From assembly GCA_964016885.1 (NCBI GenBank), contig OZ024740.1:198675582-198739581 (forward strand): a stretch of 64,000 nt of DNA. Direction: 5' to 3'. The translations under genes and the position numbers were made by a program. The notes beneath the pieces were generated by a model. It was not told where the DNA came from. It saw nothing but the letters and a program-made list of their open reading frames with translations, and did not search any database. This DNA is from Eledone cirrhosa. Lineage: Eukaryota > Mollusca > Cephalopoda > Octopoda > Eledonidae. How positions within the stretch are numbered: position 1 is the first letter of the stretch; each line of letters begins with the position of its first letter. Positions 35,131-46,973 of the stretch are shown piece by piece.

Positions 35131-35750
35131 TCTATATCTCTTTCTCATTTCCTGTCTCTCATTTTCTATCTTTCTCTGGAAGAAATTTGCTGTATTGAGT
35201 TCTAGAGAGGGATGGGCACCGCCAGGTTTAAAATGCCTCCAAAACGCTGTATGTCACACGGTGCCTCTATCAGGACTTTATCAGGAGTTACGGGACCATA
35301 CATAATCATTCACACACGGTAGTGTGTGAATAATATTCTTAAGGTCAACTTTTTCCCAACGACAGCCACTTCTAGGTCTTGTCACTAATTCAGTTCTCAA
35401 TCAAATTGCACTAGAATGGACTCATCCCAGGCTACATTTTGTTATAAGGAAATTTAAATTTGGGTCAGTAGAAAAAAACTTACGCTAAAATATGTGGTCA
35501 AGTAGTGGGGGATAAGGCCCTTCATTGATTTTGACTCATTATAACTTTTTAAATCTCGAATATAATTTCATGCTACCTATTCCATTAGATAGAACTCGAG
35601 AACCTGAATCGAAATTTGTCAATATTGAAAAGATTGGTGCCTTAGAAATCGAGTTGTGTGACTTTAAGTGACGAAATCAGATGAATAGTAACGGTAAGGG
35701 ACATAATTCTAGTATAAATCCATCGTAGCTGTACTAAGTAGTTTCCCTTA
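35131..35750. other. No gene seen upstream of the helicase remnant
   Basis: No Walker A motif or helicase N-terminus is present, so the remnant that follows is 5'-truncated. Confidence 0.5.
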
Positions 35751-35752
35751 AT

Positions 35753-36893
35753 TATAGTTATTCACAAAAGGCTTGATGAAATTGTTGGAGATCCCCCCAA
35801 AATGGCATATCCTTTTGGAAAAATGAATCTTCTTTTGTTTGGTGATTTGATGCAATTGCCACCTGTAAATGAAAAACCAGTATTTTCTAGAATTTCATCA
35901 TATGATGCCAAAAGAACAGAAATTGGCATTAGTGAGCATTCATTGTGGAAATACTTTCAATGTGATGAGCTAACCATTAATATGAGACAAAAAAACGACA
36001 AAGACAACTAAGTTGATATTTTGGGAAGAATTAGGATTGGTTCCCCATCAGACTCTGATATTAGCATTCTTAAAAAAAGATGCCTATTTCATGATAGAAA
36101 AGCATCTGTTGAAGAAATTGCTAAAATATTGATTGAATTGTATTCTATTCCTGAATGTGTATGCATTTTACCTTTGAATGAAGCTGTTGATGAGTTGAAT
36201 AATGAAACGATTAAAAAATGCAACATAAATGCAGTGAAACTTGCTGCAAAAGATTCTGGTATGAGACAAGTAAATGGAAGAAAACTAAAAAATGTTGAAA
36301 AAGGCAAAAACAAGAAAACCTCTGATACTGCTGGACTAAGAACATTGCTAAATGTTGGAATTGGAGCAAGAGTGATGTTGAAACGAAACATTGATGTAGA
36401 TCAAGGTTTATGCAATGGTGTTATTTGAACAGTTATTGAATTAATTGGGAATGGAAGCAATGTTGACAAAATGTTGGCGTCTGTTGATACCAAAAAGGAC
36501 AAACCCATTTCCATTGGAAGAGTTCAAGCAGACTATAACATTTCTCCTGGTGTTTTTGTCACCAGAACACAATTTCCATTGTCTCTTGCTTACTCTATAA
36601 CAATTCACAAATCACAAGGAATTTCTGTGGATAGAATAATTGCTGATTTAGGAAATCATATATTTTCTGATGGTCAAGCTTATGTGGCCCTTTTAAGAAC
36701 CAGAAAACTTTGCAATGTGACTTTGATCCAAGATCATTGATCATGGTTGACAGATCTGCATGGAAAGAGTACAACAAACTACGGGCTAGTGCTGGAAGAG
36801 CAGATTTTCCTCCATTGCCACTTGCAGGGAAAAGCATCCTTGCATGGCAAATGCTTCTAGCATGCCCAAGAAAAGAACTAAAAGACTTGACTT
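35753..36893 (+). pseudogene. PIF1-like DNA helicase remnant (Helitron-type)
   Basis: Read in one frame, the peptide shows LLLFGDLMQLPPV (PIF1 motif III), a LTINMRQ segment, GLRTLLNVGIGARVMLKRNID, then PLSLAYSITIHKSQGISVDR (motif VI region) and GQAYVALLRTR (S to L change in YVALSR). Stops interrupt it at 36009 and 36426. A one-base shift near 36723 leads to FDPRSLIMVDRSAWKEYNKLR, the usual C-terminus. Motif I (GKS) is missing. PIF1 helicases of this style occur in Helitron-like and other eukaryotic transposons and as host multicopy relatives. No Rep domain was found nearby, so Helitron origin is an inference. Confidence 0.8.
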
Positions 36894-36896
36894 AAT

Positions 36897-37750
36897 TTGG
36901 AAGAAAATTCAAACCAACCTGCCAAAAAGAAGAAAAGAAAAGAAAACAGCCAAACTAAACATCAATTGATCAACCAAAGAAATGCTTGCTTTGCAAATTC
37001 AGCTGTGCAATCACTGAATCAATTGCCTGAATTTGTAGAGTATTTGCATAATTTTAACAACATGAATGGAGTATATCAAGATTTAAGCAATATCATTTTT
37101 AATAATCATAATAATGTCTCTAAGTTAAGAAGAAGAATTGGAGGAAGATTTCATGATAGAAATCAGAAATGTGCTCATGAATTTTGGAAAGAACTCTCTC
37201 TCTCTCTACATTTGGACTTGGTATTTAGAGAAAAACTTCAATTTATTCAAGCTGATCATACTAGATACATCCGATTGCATCAAACAAATTGCCAAGCTTT
37301 AAATAACAATGTTTGCAATTGTAATTCAAGACCTGGATGTGGTATAGAATCTGAACTTCCATTTCAAATAAAAGAGGATTTGATATTAAATCCTATTAAT
37401 GGTACACAATAATTTAAATCTCTACTTTCAACAACAGATACTTTGACTAAATACTGTGATACTTGTTCTGAAAATACTGAGCATCAAATAACTTCTAGAA
37501 TTGAATTTACTAACGATTTCAAATATCTTGTCATCTCAATTAGTAGATTTTTGATTCATAATGAAGGAGAACAAAGAATTAATTGTGATATTATGAACTT
37601 TAGCTAAAAAAGCAGCAAATATGTGGCACAAATTTCACATTAAAAGCTGCTATTCTTCATGAAGGAGTATTATCTAAGATTACTTGTCTGGTAAAAAGTG
37701 GTGCTGAAAATTGTGATGAAATTAGTGACAACATTATAAAAAAAAAGGCA
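36897..37750 (+). pseudogene. Ubiquitin-specific-protease-like domain next to the helicase
   Basis: The peptide opens with a Lys-rich linker, then INQRNACFANSAVQSL, matching the USP Cys box (N-x-C-F/Y-A-N-S), and CAHEFWKELS, matching the DAHEF segment. After a stop at 37410 the same frame continues with CDTC (zinc-finger half) and FKYLVISISRF, the USP 'L-x-x-Q/S-x-x-R-F' segment. A further stop and shift lead to LKAAILHEG. The final His box is lost. It starts seven bases after the helicase stop and has no ATG, so helicase and protease were probably one polyprotein. A deubiquitinase on a helicase-bearing mobile element is unusual; OTU-type proteases are the better known Helitron companions. 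Confidence 0.65.
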
Positions 37751-37799
37751 CAATAAAGTTCCTCCTAAGTTAGCTAATGCGGTTGTATTGTTTATGGAC

Positions 37800-38065
37800 A
37801 ACATTTAGATTTTTTTATTTTGGACTATTATCTTGGACTACCAACTTATAATTAGGACTACTGTTAATTCTGGACTACTTCATTTTGTTTTGGACTACTT
37901 GCTGATTATTTGGGACTAAATGCTGATTCTGGACTACTTAATTTTATTTTTGACTACTTGCTGCTTATTTTGGACTAAATGCTGATTTTCGACAACATAA
38001 TTTTATTTTGGACTAAATGCTAATTCTGGAATACTTAATTTATTTTGGACTAACTGCTAAATTGT
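37800..38065. repeat. Degenerate 'TTTTGGACTA' minisatellite
   Basis: Units of 20-50 bases such as 'ttttggactacttgctgatt', 'tggactaaatgctgattctg' repeat about a dozen times with drift, directly behind the helicase/USP remnant, so they may be the subterminal repeat of that element. Confidence 0.75.
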
Positions 38066-38500
38066 TAAATTTGAGCTCAGTGTTTATTGGCATTTTATTT
38101 ATTTACTACTTAATTTTATTTATTTTTGACTCAGTTATTTAAATTGCTTGTTTTTCTAGCATCTTTAATAACTTCACTTGTTAAGTTAAACTCTAAATTG
38201 ATCATAAGAGTATAGTCAATTATAGCTTTGTCTCTATGGCACACCTGAAGGCTTGTAGGAAGGGTGTTCAAAAAGGCAAATGTCTCTATTGATTATATTC
38301 TACAAAATACCTTTTCAATTTTAATATTTTGGATTTTATAGAAATATTGAAATGTTAAATTAATTTTTATTAATGAAAAAAGGATTGTAAACGCCTTAGC
38401 AAATGGTCAAGGTAATTTAAATAAAATAATTTGCTGTAATGCCTTAAAAAAAGGGGACTAGACCTAAAAATGCGGGCGCATGTGTATTAACATTTTTAAA
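38066..38500. other. No gene seen
   Basis: AT-rich DNA without recognised features. Confidence 0.45.
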
Positions 38501-38502
38501 TA

Positions 38503-38690
38503 ATAATTGTTTCTACTTTCGGCACAAGGCCAGCAATTACCCAGTACATTACTGGTACTTTATTTTATCGACCTTGTAAGGATGAAAGGCAAAGTTAACC
38601 TTAGCGGGATTTGAACTCAGATCGTAAATGGACGTAACTATGCTGGAAAGCATGTCGAGCGCTCTACCAACTCTGCCAATCCACCGCCCT
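38503..38690 (-). mobile_element. SINE family 1, full length
   Basis: Complete reverse-oriented copy: tail 'ttgtttctactttcggcac', body 'tactggtactttattttatc', 'gatgaaaggcaaagttaacc', B box 'gcgggatttgaactcag' and tRNA-like start 'ctctaccaactctgccaatcc'. It is one of the best copies to define the family consensus. Confidence 0.9.
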
Positions 38691-40785
38691 GTATATTATA
38701 TATTATATATATATTATAATATTTTATATTATAATATTCTTAAATAATAATAAACCTGGGAAAGTACAGGACAAGTAAAATATTGAAGCTGAAATTTAAA
38801 TTTGATGAATTAAATGTACAATAATAAGCCTATGACATCACACTTAATCACAAGGAGATGAAGGTTGTTAAGGTGGCATGGAACAGGACGTTTCGGTGCA
38901 GGCATTTCTGTGCCAGCGTTTTGGGATTGGCATGTGGAATGGTCATTCCTAGCTCTTTCATGGATATATTTAGAATAAAACAAGAATGACCTAAAGACAA
39001 TCAAGATAATTTTTTACTTTAATTATTAATTAAATAATTAGAAACGATCTAGAAATCACCTTGATTCATTAGGAATGGCCTAGTTAATCTTTGGTGCTAA
39101 TCTCTAAAAGATAGTCTCTGCTTTCCTCATAAGAAAGGAACAGTAATCCAGCTTATTAATCAGAATGATATCGCACTTGATCACTGAATTTTCTTTTTGA
39201 AATATAGTTGGCTATCTCTAATTGTCACTCAAAGGAACTGTAAAAATGATTGACAATTACGGAGAGTCACAAAAAATAAAAGTTGGGCCAAAAATGGCGC
39301 TGACAATTAGGGAGAGTCAACTGTAATTCGATCTTGACAGATTTTGGCTTAACTTTTTTTAAAATGAAATTAGATTAATAATTTTAATATGATGACAATT
39401 TATGCAAAATTTAGCTCATTACTTTTTACTATTAATTTCAATTAATTTTAATGTCAATTTTTAAAGTAATACAGTATAATTAACCCACTAAAGGGACAAA
39501 AACAGGGACAACTTAGCTTGAATGGACTGACAATTTATGTACAAAAGATTGATGACATTAATTGCATTTGGTTGGCAAAATGGTGATTGCTGACTTAGGC
39601 AAACTGATGACTTAATATCTAATAAATCCCCTAATTCATTATTATTTCTTATTATCTCTTGGCATTGCTAATTTTACTGTACATTGAATTCATCAAATTC
39701 AAATTCCGCATTTTTCGGTCTAGTACATAACATTACTTCAAGAGGTCAGCATTCTCAATCTGGGGACTACATTACTACCTTACGGATGCACGTGTCTGTG
39801 TAATGCAACATGTCAGAATCGACAGTAGCCCTGCAACATCTCTACGAAGCAACTAACAGGGTTCCTCTTCTTCATAATTGACAGAATCTTGACGGATTAA
39901 AATGTTAAATTTTTGATTAAAATCTAAACATAATATAAAACAAGTAAAACAGAATAATAGTTAACAAATAATCATAAATGACTAGTTATAAATGATCAAA
40001 TGGTCGTGACTTCTTCAGTTCTTAGAGTGTAAAATATTAATGTTTTCCTCTTTTAAGCGTTACGTGTGAATATACTTTTTATGTCGTTATATATAGCAAT
40101 TTAAATTATTATTTGAGATATCAATGTTGTTAAATATGAGTTCGTTTTGGTGCAGCCAATAAACATATTGAATCTAGTTTTATGTTATTTCAACGTTTAT
40201 CTTTCAGCTATTAAAATAATTCTAAAAGTACATGATTATACCAATTCTATATTCAATAATAGATGATGGGGAACTGCACGTGATTGTTCGATTTGTTAGA
40301 AAAACAGTCAAATAGTGTTTCCCTTTCAGCTATTCCAAAACAATTGTAAAATAAGTAACTTTAATTACACGACCAATTCCAAAACAATTTTCAATATGAG
40401 CTAATGTCAGAGTCTCTACGCGCTTGCACGATCTGCTAAAAATAGCAGTGAAGTATTATTAAATGCCATACATTATCGTTTTAAAACTGAAAAAATGTTA
40501 TGCACAGTATTTCTAGATACACCAACTAACAAAATTGTCATGTCTAGAATGGTTTCACTGATACGCGTGTTAAGTCGACCATACCTAAACAACAATGACG
40601 ACTTATTTCCATAAAATTAAATATGAACTCATCGCTTGTACTATGATCAGATTATTTTACGATGATAGCAAACAATCTAAACATATAATCGCATGCAATC
40701 GACAATGATTCAAATAATTGTGATTTTTAAAACAGACACCGAGTATTGAACACAATATCCAACTGGTATTTATTTCATAAATATT
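38691..40785. other. No gene seen
   Basis: AT-rich DNA. A weak repetition of 'gacaattagggagagtca' occurs at 39255-39320. No coding region was recognised. Confidence 0.5.
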
Positions 40786-40786
40786 G

Positions 40787-40925
40787 CAATAATTGTTTCT
40801 ACATTTGGCACAAGGCCAGCAATACCCAAGTGCATTACTGGTACTTTATTTTATCGACCCCGTAAGGATGAAAGGCAAATTTAACCTCGGCAATGAACAC
40901 AAAGTCGACTTTGACTGGATTTAAC
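40787..40925 (-). mobile_element. SINE family 1, truncated
   Basis: Tail and body from 'aattgtttctacatttggca' to 'gcaaatttaacctcggc'; the tRNA-like head is absent. Confidence 0.85.
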
Positions 40926-41059
40926 TTTACACATTACCAGCAACACTAATATACGCGCCACAGCACCATTCCTAATATAGTAAAATTACCATAATATTCA
41001 TATAGTCAATGATAGACGGCGTATTTGTAGAGTCTTTATGACATCAGATAATATGATTT

Positions 41060-41130
41060 GGTCTTTGATCGGCATAACTCCGCTCCGAGCTCAAATCTCG
41101 CTGAGGTCCACATTAGTTTTTTTATTTAAA
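41060..41130 (+). mobile_element. SINE family 1 head fragment
   Basis: 'ccgagctcaaatctcgctgaggt' is a B-box region of family 1 with the body lost after about 30 bases. Confidence 0.5.
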
Positions 41131-42265
41131 TTTCAAATCGACAACTCAACTCCCAGGACAAGGGAGTGAGTTGATGGGATATGTATCGAATCGACAAGAT
41201 CATGTACCAGTACCTAATTATGCGGTTTGCATTCTGATTTCAAACTTTTCCTTTCAGAATTTGCAACTAGCAGATATGAGCTTGCAAATAGAAGTACACA
41301 TACACACACACGCACACACATATATGTATATATATGTATATACATTGTCATATGCAATGTAAACAGTATTGCATAGACAAATAAATATTTGGTTGAGTTT
41401 TTTAATCGATTGTAGACATCATACGATTGAGTAAATATCAATAAGGTATTTATCGACAGTTGTCTGATGTTTAATATCGATACAGATGTAGCTTCGGCTG
41501 AATCTTTGTATGACTGTATAGTATGTAATCCTATTTAAATTAAATATATCAAATATGTCATTGACACTGTAACTTGACAAGAGGAATGTAATATGCACTA
41601 ATTATATTTTAAACCAATATAAACAGACTTCCAAACTCAACAGACGGTGCGACACTTTCAAAGTTATACCCATATCGACAGAGGAGATAGCTCCATGTTA
41701 TGAAGTGAAATGTCACAGAGTGTGTAAAGAAACTGAGAGTGTGATATAAATTTAATATAGTTGATTTGCATTGCATCTGTTTCATGCGTGACTCAATTCA
41801 AAACAGGAGAAGATTATATAATTCCTGTAACGACAGATTTCCACCCAGTAATCATGGGCTCTTCAGATGAATATATATTTCGCCGAATAAAAGCCCAGGT
41901 GGATTCCTTTTCAGTGCTTATGTTTATACTCACTGAAGACCTCGTGATCGCGGATACAAATCCCATCCTTAAAGCTGCACTGTCCAATTGGTATCGAATT
42001 TGAGGTAAATGACAAGTGAAAAGAATATAAACATATGTTAAATTGACATCCCACACTTTATATATATATTTGCTTTTTCAAATTTTGATTATTATCTTCC
42101 TAGTTATGTATACATATATGTTATGGGAACGGGAGGAGACCTATTCAAATAATTTATTGACAACGTTAATGATAGAACTACGTAAACCATTTTATATGGA
42201 AAGGACGTCTACAGGACTGAAAGTTTTTCTTTCTCCTGAATATAATATATGTTTATATATACATA
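41131..42265. other. No gene seen
   Basis: Two short complementary-strand frames near 41761-42056 have no domain I recognise. No exon signal stands out. Confidence 0.5.
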
Positions 42266-42278
42266 TATATATATAAAC

Positions 42279-42360
<82 letters not shown>
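42262..42360. repeat. (TA)n microsatellite with inverted start
   Basis: TATAAACATATATTATA mirrors 'tataatatatgtttatata' just upstream (42240-42258). About 40 TA dinucleotides follow. Confidence 0.9.
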
Positions 42361-42569
42361 TATTTTGTAATATGTAAACAAAAATCTATATACTATAATA
42401 TGTAAACAAAAATCTACAGACATTTTGTGCGTTCGAAAAGATGAAGTTGTTGAACTATTTATTTATGAAATAATTTATTCCGATGAGTCCCAGGAAAATG
42501 AAACAATTGTAAATCAAATTATTATTTATATAAGTGTTTGGTAGCATATTTTAATTAATAATTTGCTCC

Positions 42570-42814
42570 ACGTGTAAATAATGGTTTCTTGTATAGTTAC
42601 AATGCCAGCAATTTGGTGGGTGGGAAAAGTGGCTTAACTCGACCCCAGGGCGTGACTGGCACTTTATTTTATCGACTCCGTTATGATGAAAGGCAAAGTT
42701 AACGTCGACGCGATTTGAAGTCAGATCATAAAGGGCTGTAACACTATTCTGCAAAGCATGGCGTCCGATCATCTACCGATACTGCCAATCCACCGCCCTT
42801 CAACGTGTAAATAA
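42570..42814 (-). mobile_element. SINE family 1 with intact target-site duplication
   Basis: ACGTGTAAATAA occurs at 42570-42581 and 42803-42814, immediately flanking a reverse-oriented copy. Body and head are recognisable (tggcactttattttatcgac, gatgaaaggcaaagttaac, tctaccgatactgccaatcc), but the tail has about 40 foreign or changed bases. Confidence 0.85.
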
Positions 42815-43006
42815 CCTAACACAGTAGGAGTTCATATAATTTTGAAATAATAAGTTGCATCTTGAGCTGATATAGCTTTTCCACCAACACCTTTCCAGCT
42901 TTTATATTTGAAAACGAATTTCTTTATATGAATATATATATATATAAATGGAATAAAATGAAACGAAATTTTATTTCTCACCCTTGTACGGCACTTACTT
43001 TAATGT

Positions 43007-43631
43007 AAGTATGTATGTATGTATACGTACATACATATATGTATACAGACGTACAGTAGTATGTATATATATACATACATGCACACATATATATATGCAC
43101 GTATCGGTTTACCGAACATTTATTATAATGCTCGGTTTGTTTGTTTGTAAACAAACAATAGCCTGAATTACGCCGTACAGTGTTTAGGCAACCACGTCAC
43201 CTTTTTGTTCAACACTGACACAGGAACGATGTACTAGTTTCAAGCTTATTAGCTATCGTCAGCATCGTATACCTTCCTGCCAGATGGTTGAACGTCTGAA
43301 AGTATATACTTTCCTTGTGCATATTAACGGCTGAGCAGCCTAATTTTCATATCGAGTAAGTTCAGTCGGCAGGGCACACCGAAAACGATAAATGGAATAG
43401 AATAGAATGAATGGAATGGAATAGTACATCGTTCCTGTGTCAGTGTTGAACAAAAAGATGACGTGGTTTCCTAAAACACTGTACGGCGTAATTCGGGCTG
43501 TTTGTTTACAAACAAACAAACCGAGTATTATAATAAATGTTCGGTAAACCGATACGTGCATATATATATGTGTGCATGTATGTATATATATACATACTAC
43601 TGTACGTCTGTATACATATTTATATGTACGT

Positions 43632-43640
<9 letters not shown>
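43007..43640. repeat. Fold-back repeat 4 with ribozyme in the spacer
   Basis: 43007-43236 is the reverse complement of 43422-43640 with few changes (landmarks gtacagtagtatg, gtatcggtttaccgaac, tttgtttacaaac, ttcaacactgacac). The right arm begins within a few bases of the predicted cleavage site of the hammerhead at 43227-43267, as if one partner had been primed from a cleaved RNA end. The spacer 43237-43421 is homologous to 26160-26290. Confidence 0.85.
43227..43267 (-). ncRNA. Compact hammerhead ribozyme motif
   Basis: The minus strand reads stem I CGATG, core CTGACGA, stem II AGCT-AATA-AGCT (T/T closing mismatch), GAAA, palindromic stem III ACTAGT, A at the cleavage position, stem I CATCG. 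All conserved core bases are kept. Compared with 26166-26208, stems I, II and III all changed sequence while keeping complementarity, which is strong evidence for selected structure. Confidence 0.85.

Positions 43641-43672
<32 letters not shown>
43633..43672. repeat. (TA)n microsatellite
   Basis: About 20 TA dinucleotides at the outer edge of fold-back 4. Confidence 0.95.
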
Positions 43673-43675
<3 letters not shown>

Positions 43676-44250
43676 ATGGAAATCCGCTTGGATTTCCCGT
43701 TTATTCTGGAGCATGAATCCGCGGTAAAGGCACATATAATAAGTACAGCGAAGTTTTTAAAATTCTTTTTCTCTATTTGCTACACCTCGATTTTATATGT
43801 TATGGCTGGTTAATTTATTAACCCGCCATAGACCGACATTGGCATACGGTTGGATAATACATGTTTCCCTATATGCACTTTTACACGTAGGAATTCATAC
43901 TTTATTATTATTGATCTCCCCCTAAGGTAGAGATAAAATGTTGGCCGTTTGGACTGCTGCTATTTCTAGTGCCTTTTGTCTTTGCACACGACACCAGACA
44001 CAATTATTTCTTTCATAATCCGCTCTCATTTTGGAATGGTTTTGTATGGCGTCAGTTTGTGATGTGAACTCGGGAATTTTATATTCTCCGAGGGAGAAGA
44101 GCCTTCTGAAGATTGCTCCCTTCTCAATGGAAATGCGCTTGTATTTTCCGTTTATTCTGGAGCATGAAACCGCTGTAAAGGTACATATAGTAAGTACAGC
44201 GAATATTTAAAAATTTATTTTAAAACTTTTTCTCTATCTGCTAGACCTCG

Positions 44251-44260
<10 letters not shown>
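43673..44260 (+). repeat. Direct repeat pair around a unique spacer
   Basis: 43673-43800 and 44124-44250 are about 85% alike (caatggaaat-cgcttg, tttattctggagcatgaa, aagtacagcgaa, cctcgattttatat). Both begin GGAAAT and the first has hairpin AATCC-GCTT-GGATT. The layout recalls terminal repeats of a small element of about 590 bases, with no protein frame in the spacer. Confidence 0.7.

Positions 44261-44312
<52 letters not shown>
44251..44312. repeat. (TA)n microsatellite
   Basis: About 30 TA dinucleotides. Confidence 0.95.
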
Positions 44313-44314
<2 letters not shown>

Positions 44315-44495
44315 TTAAAATAATGAAATAAAAAAATCAAGTCATTACAGATATACTTCACTGCATTACGATCGTTTCTAGATGATGATAATACATTGTA
44401 GGTATACTCAGTAATTGATCTATCTAAGGTTAGTTACAAATTATCAGATAAAGAGAATATTTACATACATGCATATCACCAGCTGTTTTCAAAAT
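44312..44495 (+). repeat. Second copy of the 25658-25865 repeat
   Basis: Same order of landmarks. On the minus strand GAAA plus palindrome ACGATCGT plus A is kept, and TGTAT can pair with ATGCA as stem I, but only 12 bases lie between stem I and GAAA and they lack CUGANGA. Confidence 0.7.
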
Positions 44496-45950
44496 CAATA
44501 AGAATTTTATTCAATAATGATTTTTTCGGAACTAGTAGTATGTTAGTATCATGTCCTTATTTGGAGCTGGTTGAAGAACTAAGGAATCAAATTGTCTTTT
44601 CATATGGTGTTAAGATGAAAAGTAATATACTTTAGTTGAGGTCACGACCCTTTGAAAGGAATGGTTGAAGGGTGTTAATAGTGGATTTGGCATACCAATC
44701 TACTAGGAGGAAAGGGATTGTCAAACTGATAGTTGAATGTATCTGGTATAGTGAATTTAAAAGGAATGTCAAAATAAATGGCGATTAGTGTTGTATTGAG
44801 TTTTAACGTGAATATAAATTAAGGTTATGGCTAGGAAAGATAGTATATTAAAAGATGAAAATTATAATAAGATAATGAAATACAGTAATGCGATTATACA
44901 ATTTAACCAACACAATATAGTCCTCTGTGGTAAATTGCATTTAGTATAATATATTATATGATGCGCTCTAAAATACTATCAAGTATGTTAATGCATAAAT
45001 AATCAAACTCAGATAAATACATGTTGGCATAGTTAAAACACATAAATTTCATAGATTACAAAATGCATATACCCATAATATATATAGAGTGAGGTACTGT
45101 TAAATTGATATCCAACCAAAATATTTGATGAACGTGTCTTAGCATAGCATTAATAAAATATATGAATAAACGGTATATTCGTATGATCTATACTATAGAT
45201 AGCAATAGTTATGACCTTACACAGCCTATTACGTATTACCTGTAACATAGTAATAGTGATTTTTCTTCGTAATTATATAGCGTGATTCCAAACATTACAA
45301 ACAACAAAATCTTTGCTCCATACTCATATAACATTTCTGCCGAATTATTATAATTATGATACTATTAATAATAATTATTCCCTTTTGGGGTCATGAAATC
45401 TTGATGGCGTTGGTGAAGCCGTTTTAACATTCGTTGCATTTCATTTTTAAGTCTGGCATTGGTGAACCCAAGGTTACAGAAGAAACTAGCTCATGGTTTC
45501 ACACAGTGCGACTGAACCAAAACACCTGTGATTACATAATGAGCTTCTTAACTAAATAGCCATACTTCTATATTTATGGTCAAAATAAAGGATTAAGTAT
45601 TTACATATTGGACATTGAAATTGCAGAGCTTCACAGTCTAAAATAAGAATGTAACAGTTTCCAATAATTCATATTGCAAACATAAAAGTATTAAAATAAT
45701 AATAAAATTTCGCTTCACATGTATCATCTCAATTAAATGCAGTAAACTGTCTCAACATGATACCTTATATGCATAGTGGAATGTCCATCCAGGAATATAT
45801 GCGTCGTAGAGACGCCACAGTGACATTTAACCTGGCAGGGCTCACCATTTCCAGGTCTGAACACAGCTGATTTCTGTGAGAGGATATGCAATGGAGAGCG
45901 CACAAGATAGACGAAATGAGAAAGAGATGAGTGGAAGAAACAATCTCAGT
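44496..45950. other. No gene seen
   Basis: AT-rich DNA with only short frames. Confidence 0.5.
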
Positions 45951-45954
45951 TTTG

Positions 45955-46110
45955 AACTAGTACTTCATTTATTGACTTCGAAGGATCAAAACTAAAATTG
46001 ACTTCGAAGGATCAAAACTAAAATTGACTTTCGAGAGATTTGAACTCTGATCGCAGGGTGAAAGAACGTATACAGCAACATTTTCTATTCGATATTCTAC
46101 CAAATCTGAC
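45955..46110 (-). mobile_element. Diverged SINE family 1 with internal duplication
   Basis: 'cttcatttattgacttcgaagg' and 'gagatttgaactctgatcgc' follow the reverse body-to-B-box order. A 29-base unit (gacttcgaaggatcaaaac...) is repeated in tandem at 45974-46030. Confidence 0.55.
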
Positions 46111-46745
46111 CATTCCTTTCCTTAAAACGGAACGTACTTAGAATTAATTAAAAAGATATTTAAAAACATTTTTTTATACATTTCTCTTTTTTCACATAAT
46201 AAGAGGTGCAATACGCATGATTGAGATGAAAATTGATTGTTTTGGAATGAATTACAATACATCATGATAACAGATATAACACTCTATAGGTATCTTTTAG
46301 ACATGAATCAATGTAACATTGGTGGTTATTTGAATGTGACCATGTTTCTAATATTAAATTCTCTTGGAAATTTCATTTAGTTTATTAAAATTCAGACTAT
46401 AATAACTTATAATCAACGTGATTAGATTTAATTTGTAAATAAAGTAGAATATGGAATATATAATATTTAATTAAACTTTCAAACAAATAATTCTATTTTC
46501 TTATCTATCATAGCTGCCCTCTTATAATTAACTTGAGAATATTTCTAACGTATAACTTCATGTGCTTTTTATCGCTTTCTTTCTCTTTAACTGTCATTCC
46601 TCTAAATCACTCTTTAGATCTTTTTACTCTAACCTCTTTATACCAAGCCTCCTGCAAATAACACCTAGTTATTTTTCTACATTTTCATTTTTATAATTTC
46701 GTACAAAAATATAATCTATACCGAATACTGGAATATAAGGAATAT
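46111..46745. other. No gene seen
   Basis: AT-rich DNA without recognised features. Confidence 0.5.
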
Positions 46746-46749
46746 AATA

Positions 46750-46970
<221 letters not shown>

Positions 46971-46973
<3 letters not shown>

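Noticed and set aside
35753..36893. Functional host PIF1 helicase gene
   Set aside because: Two in-frame stops, a frameshift and loss of the Walker A region exclude function.
44090..44160. Hammerhead at CTGAAGATTGCTCCC...GGAAATGC
   Set aside because: Core-like pieces are present, but stem I strands are not complementary and the base at the cleavage position is not convincing.
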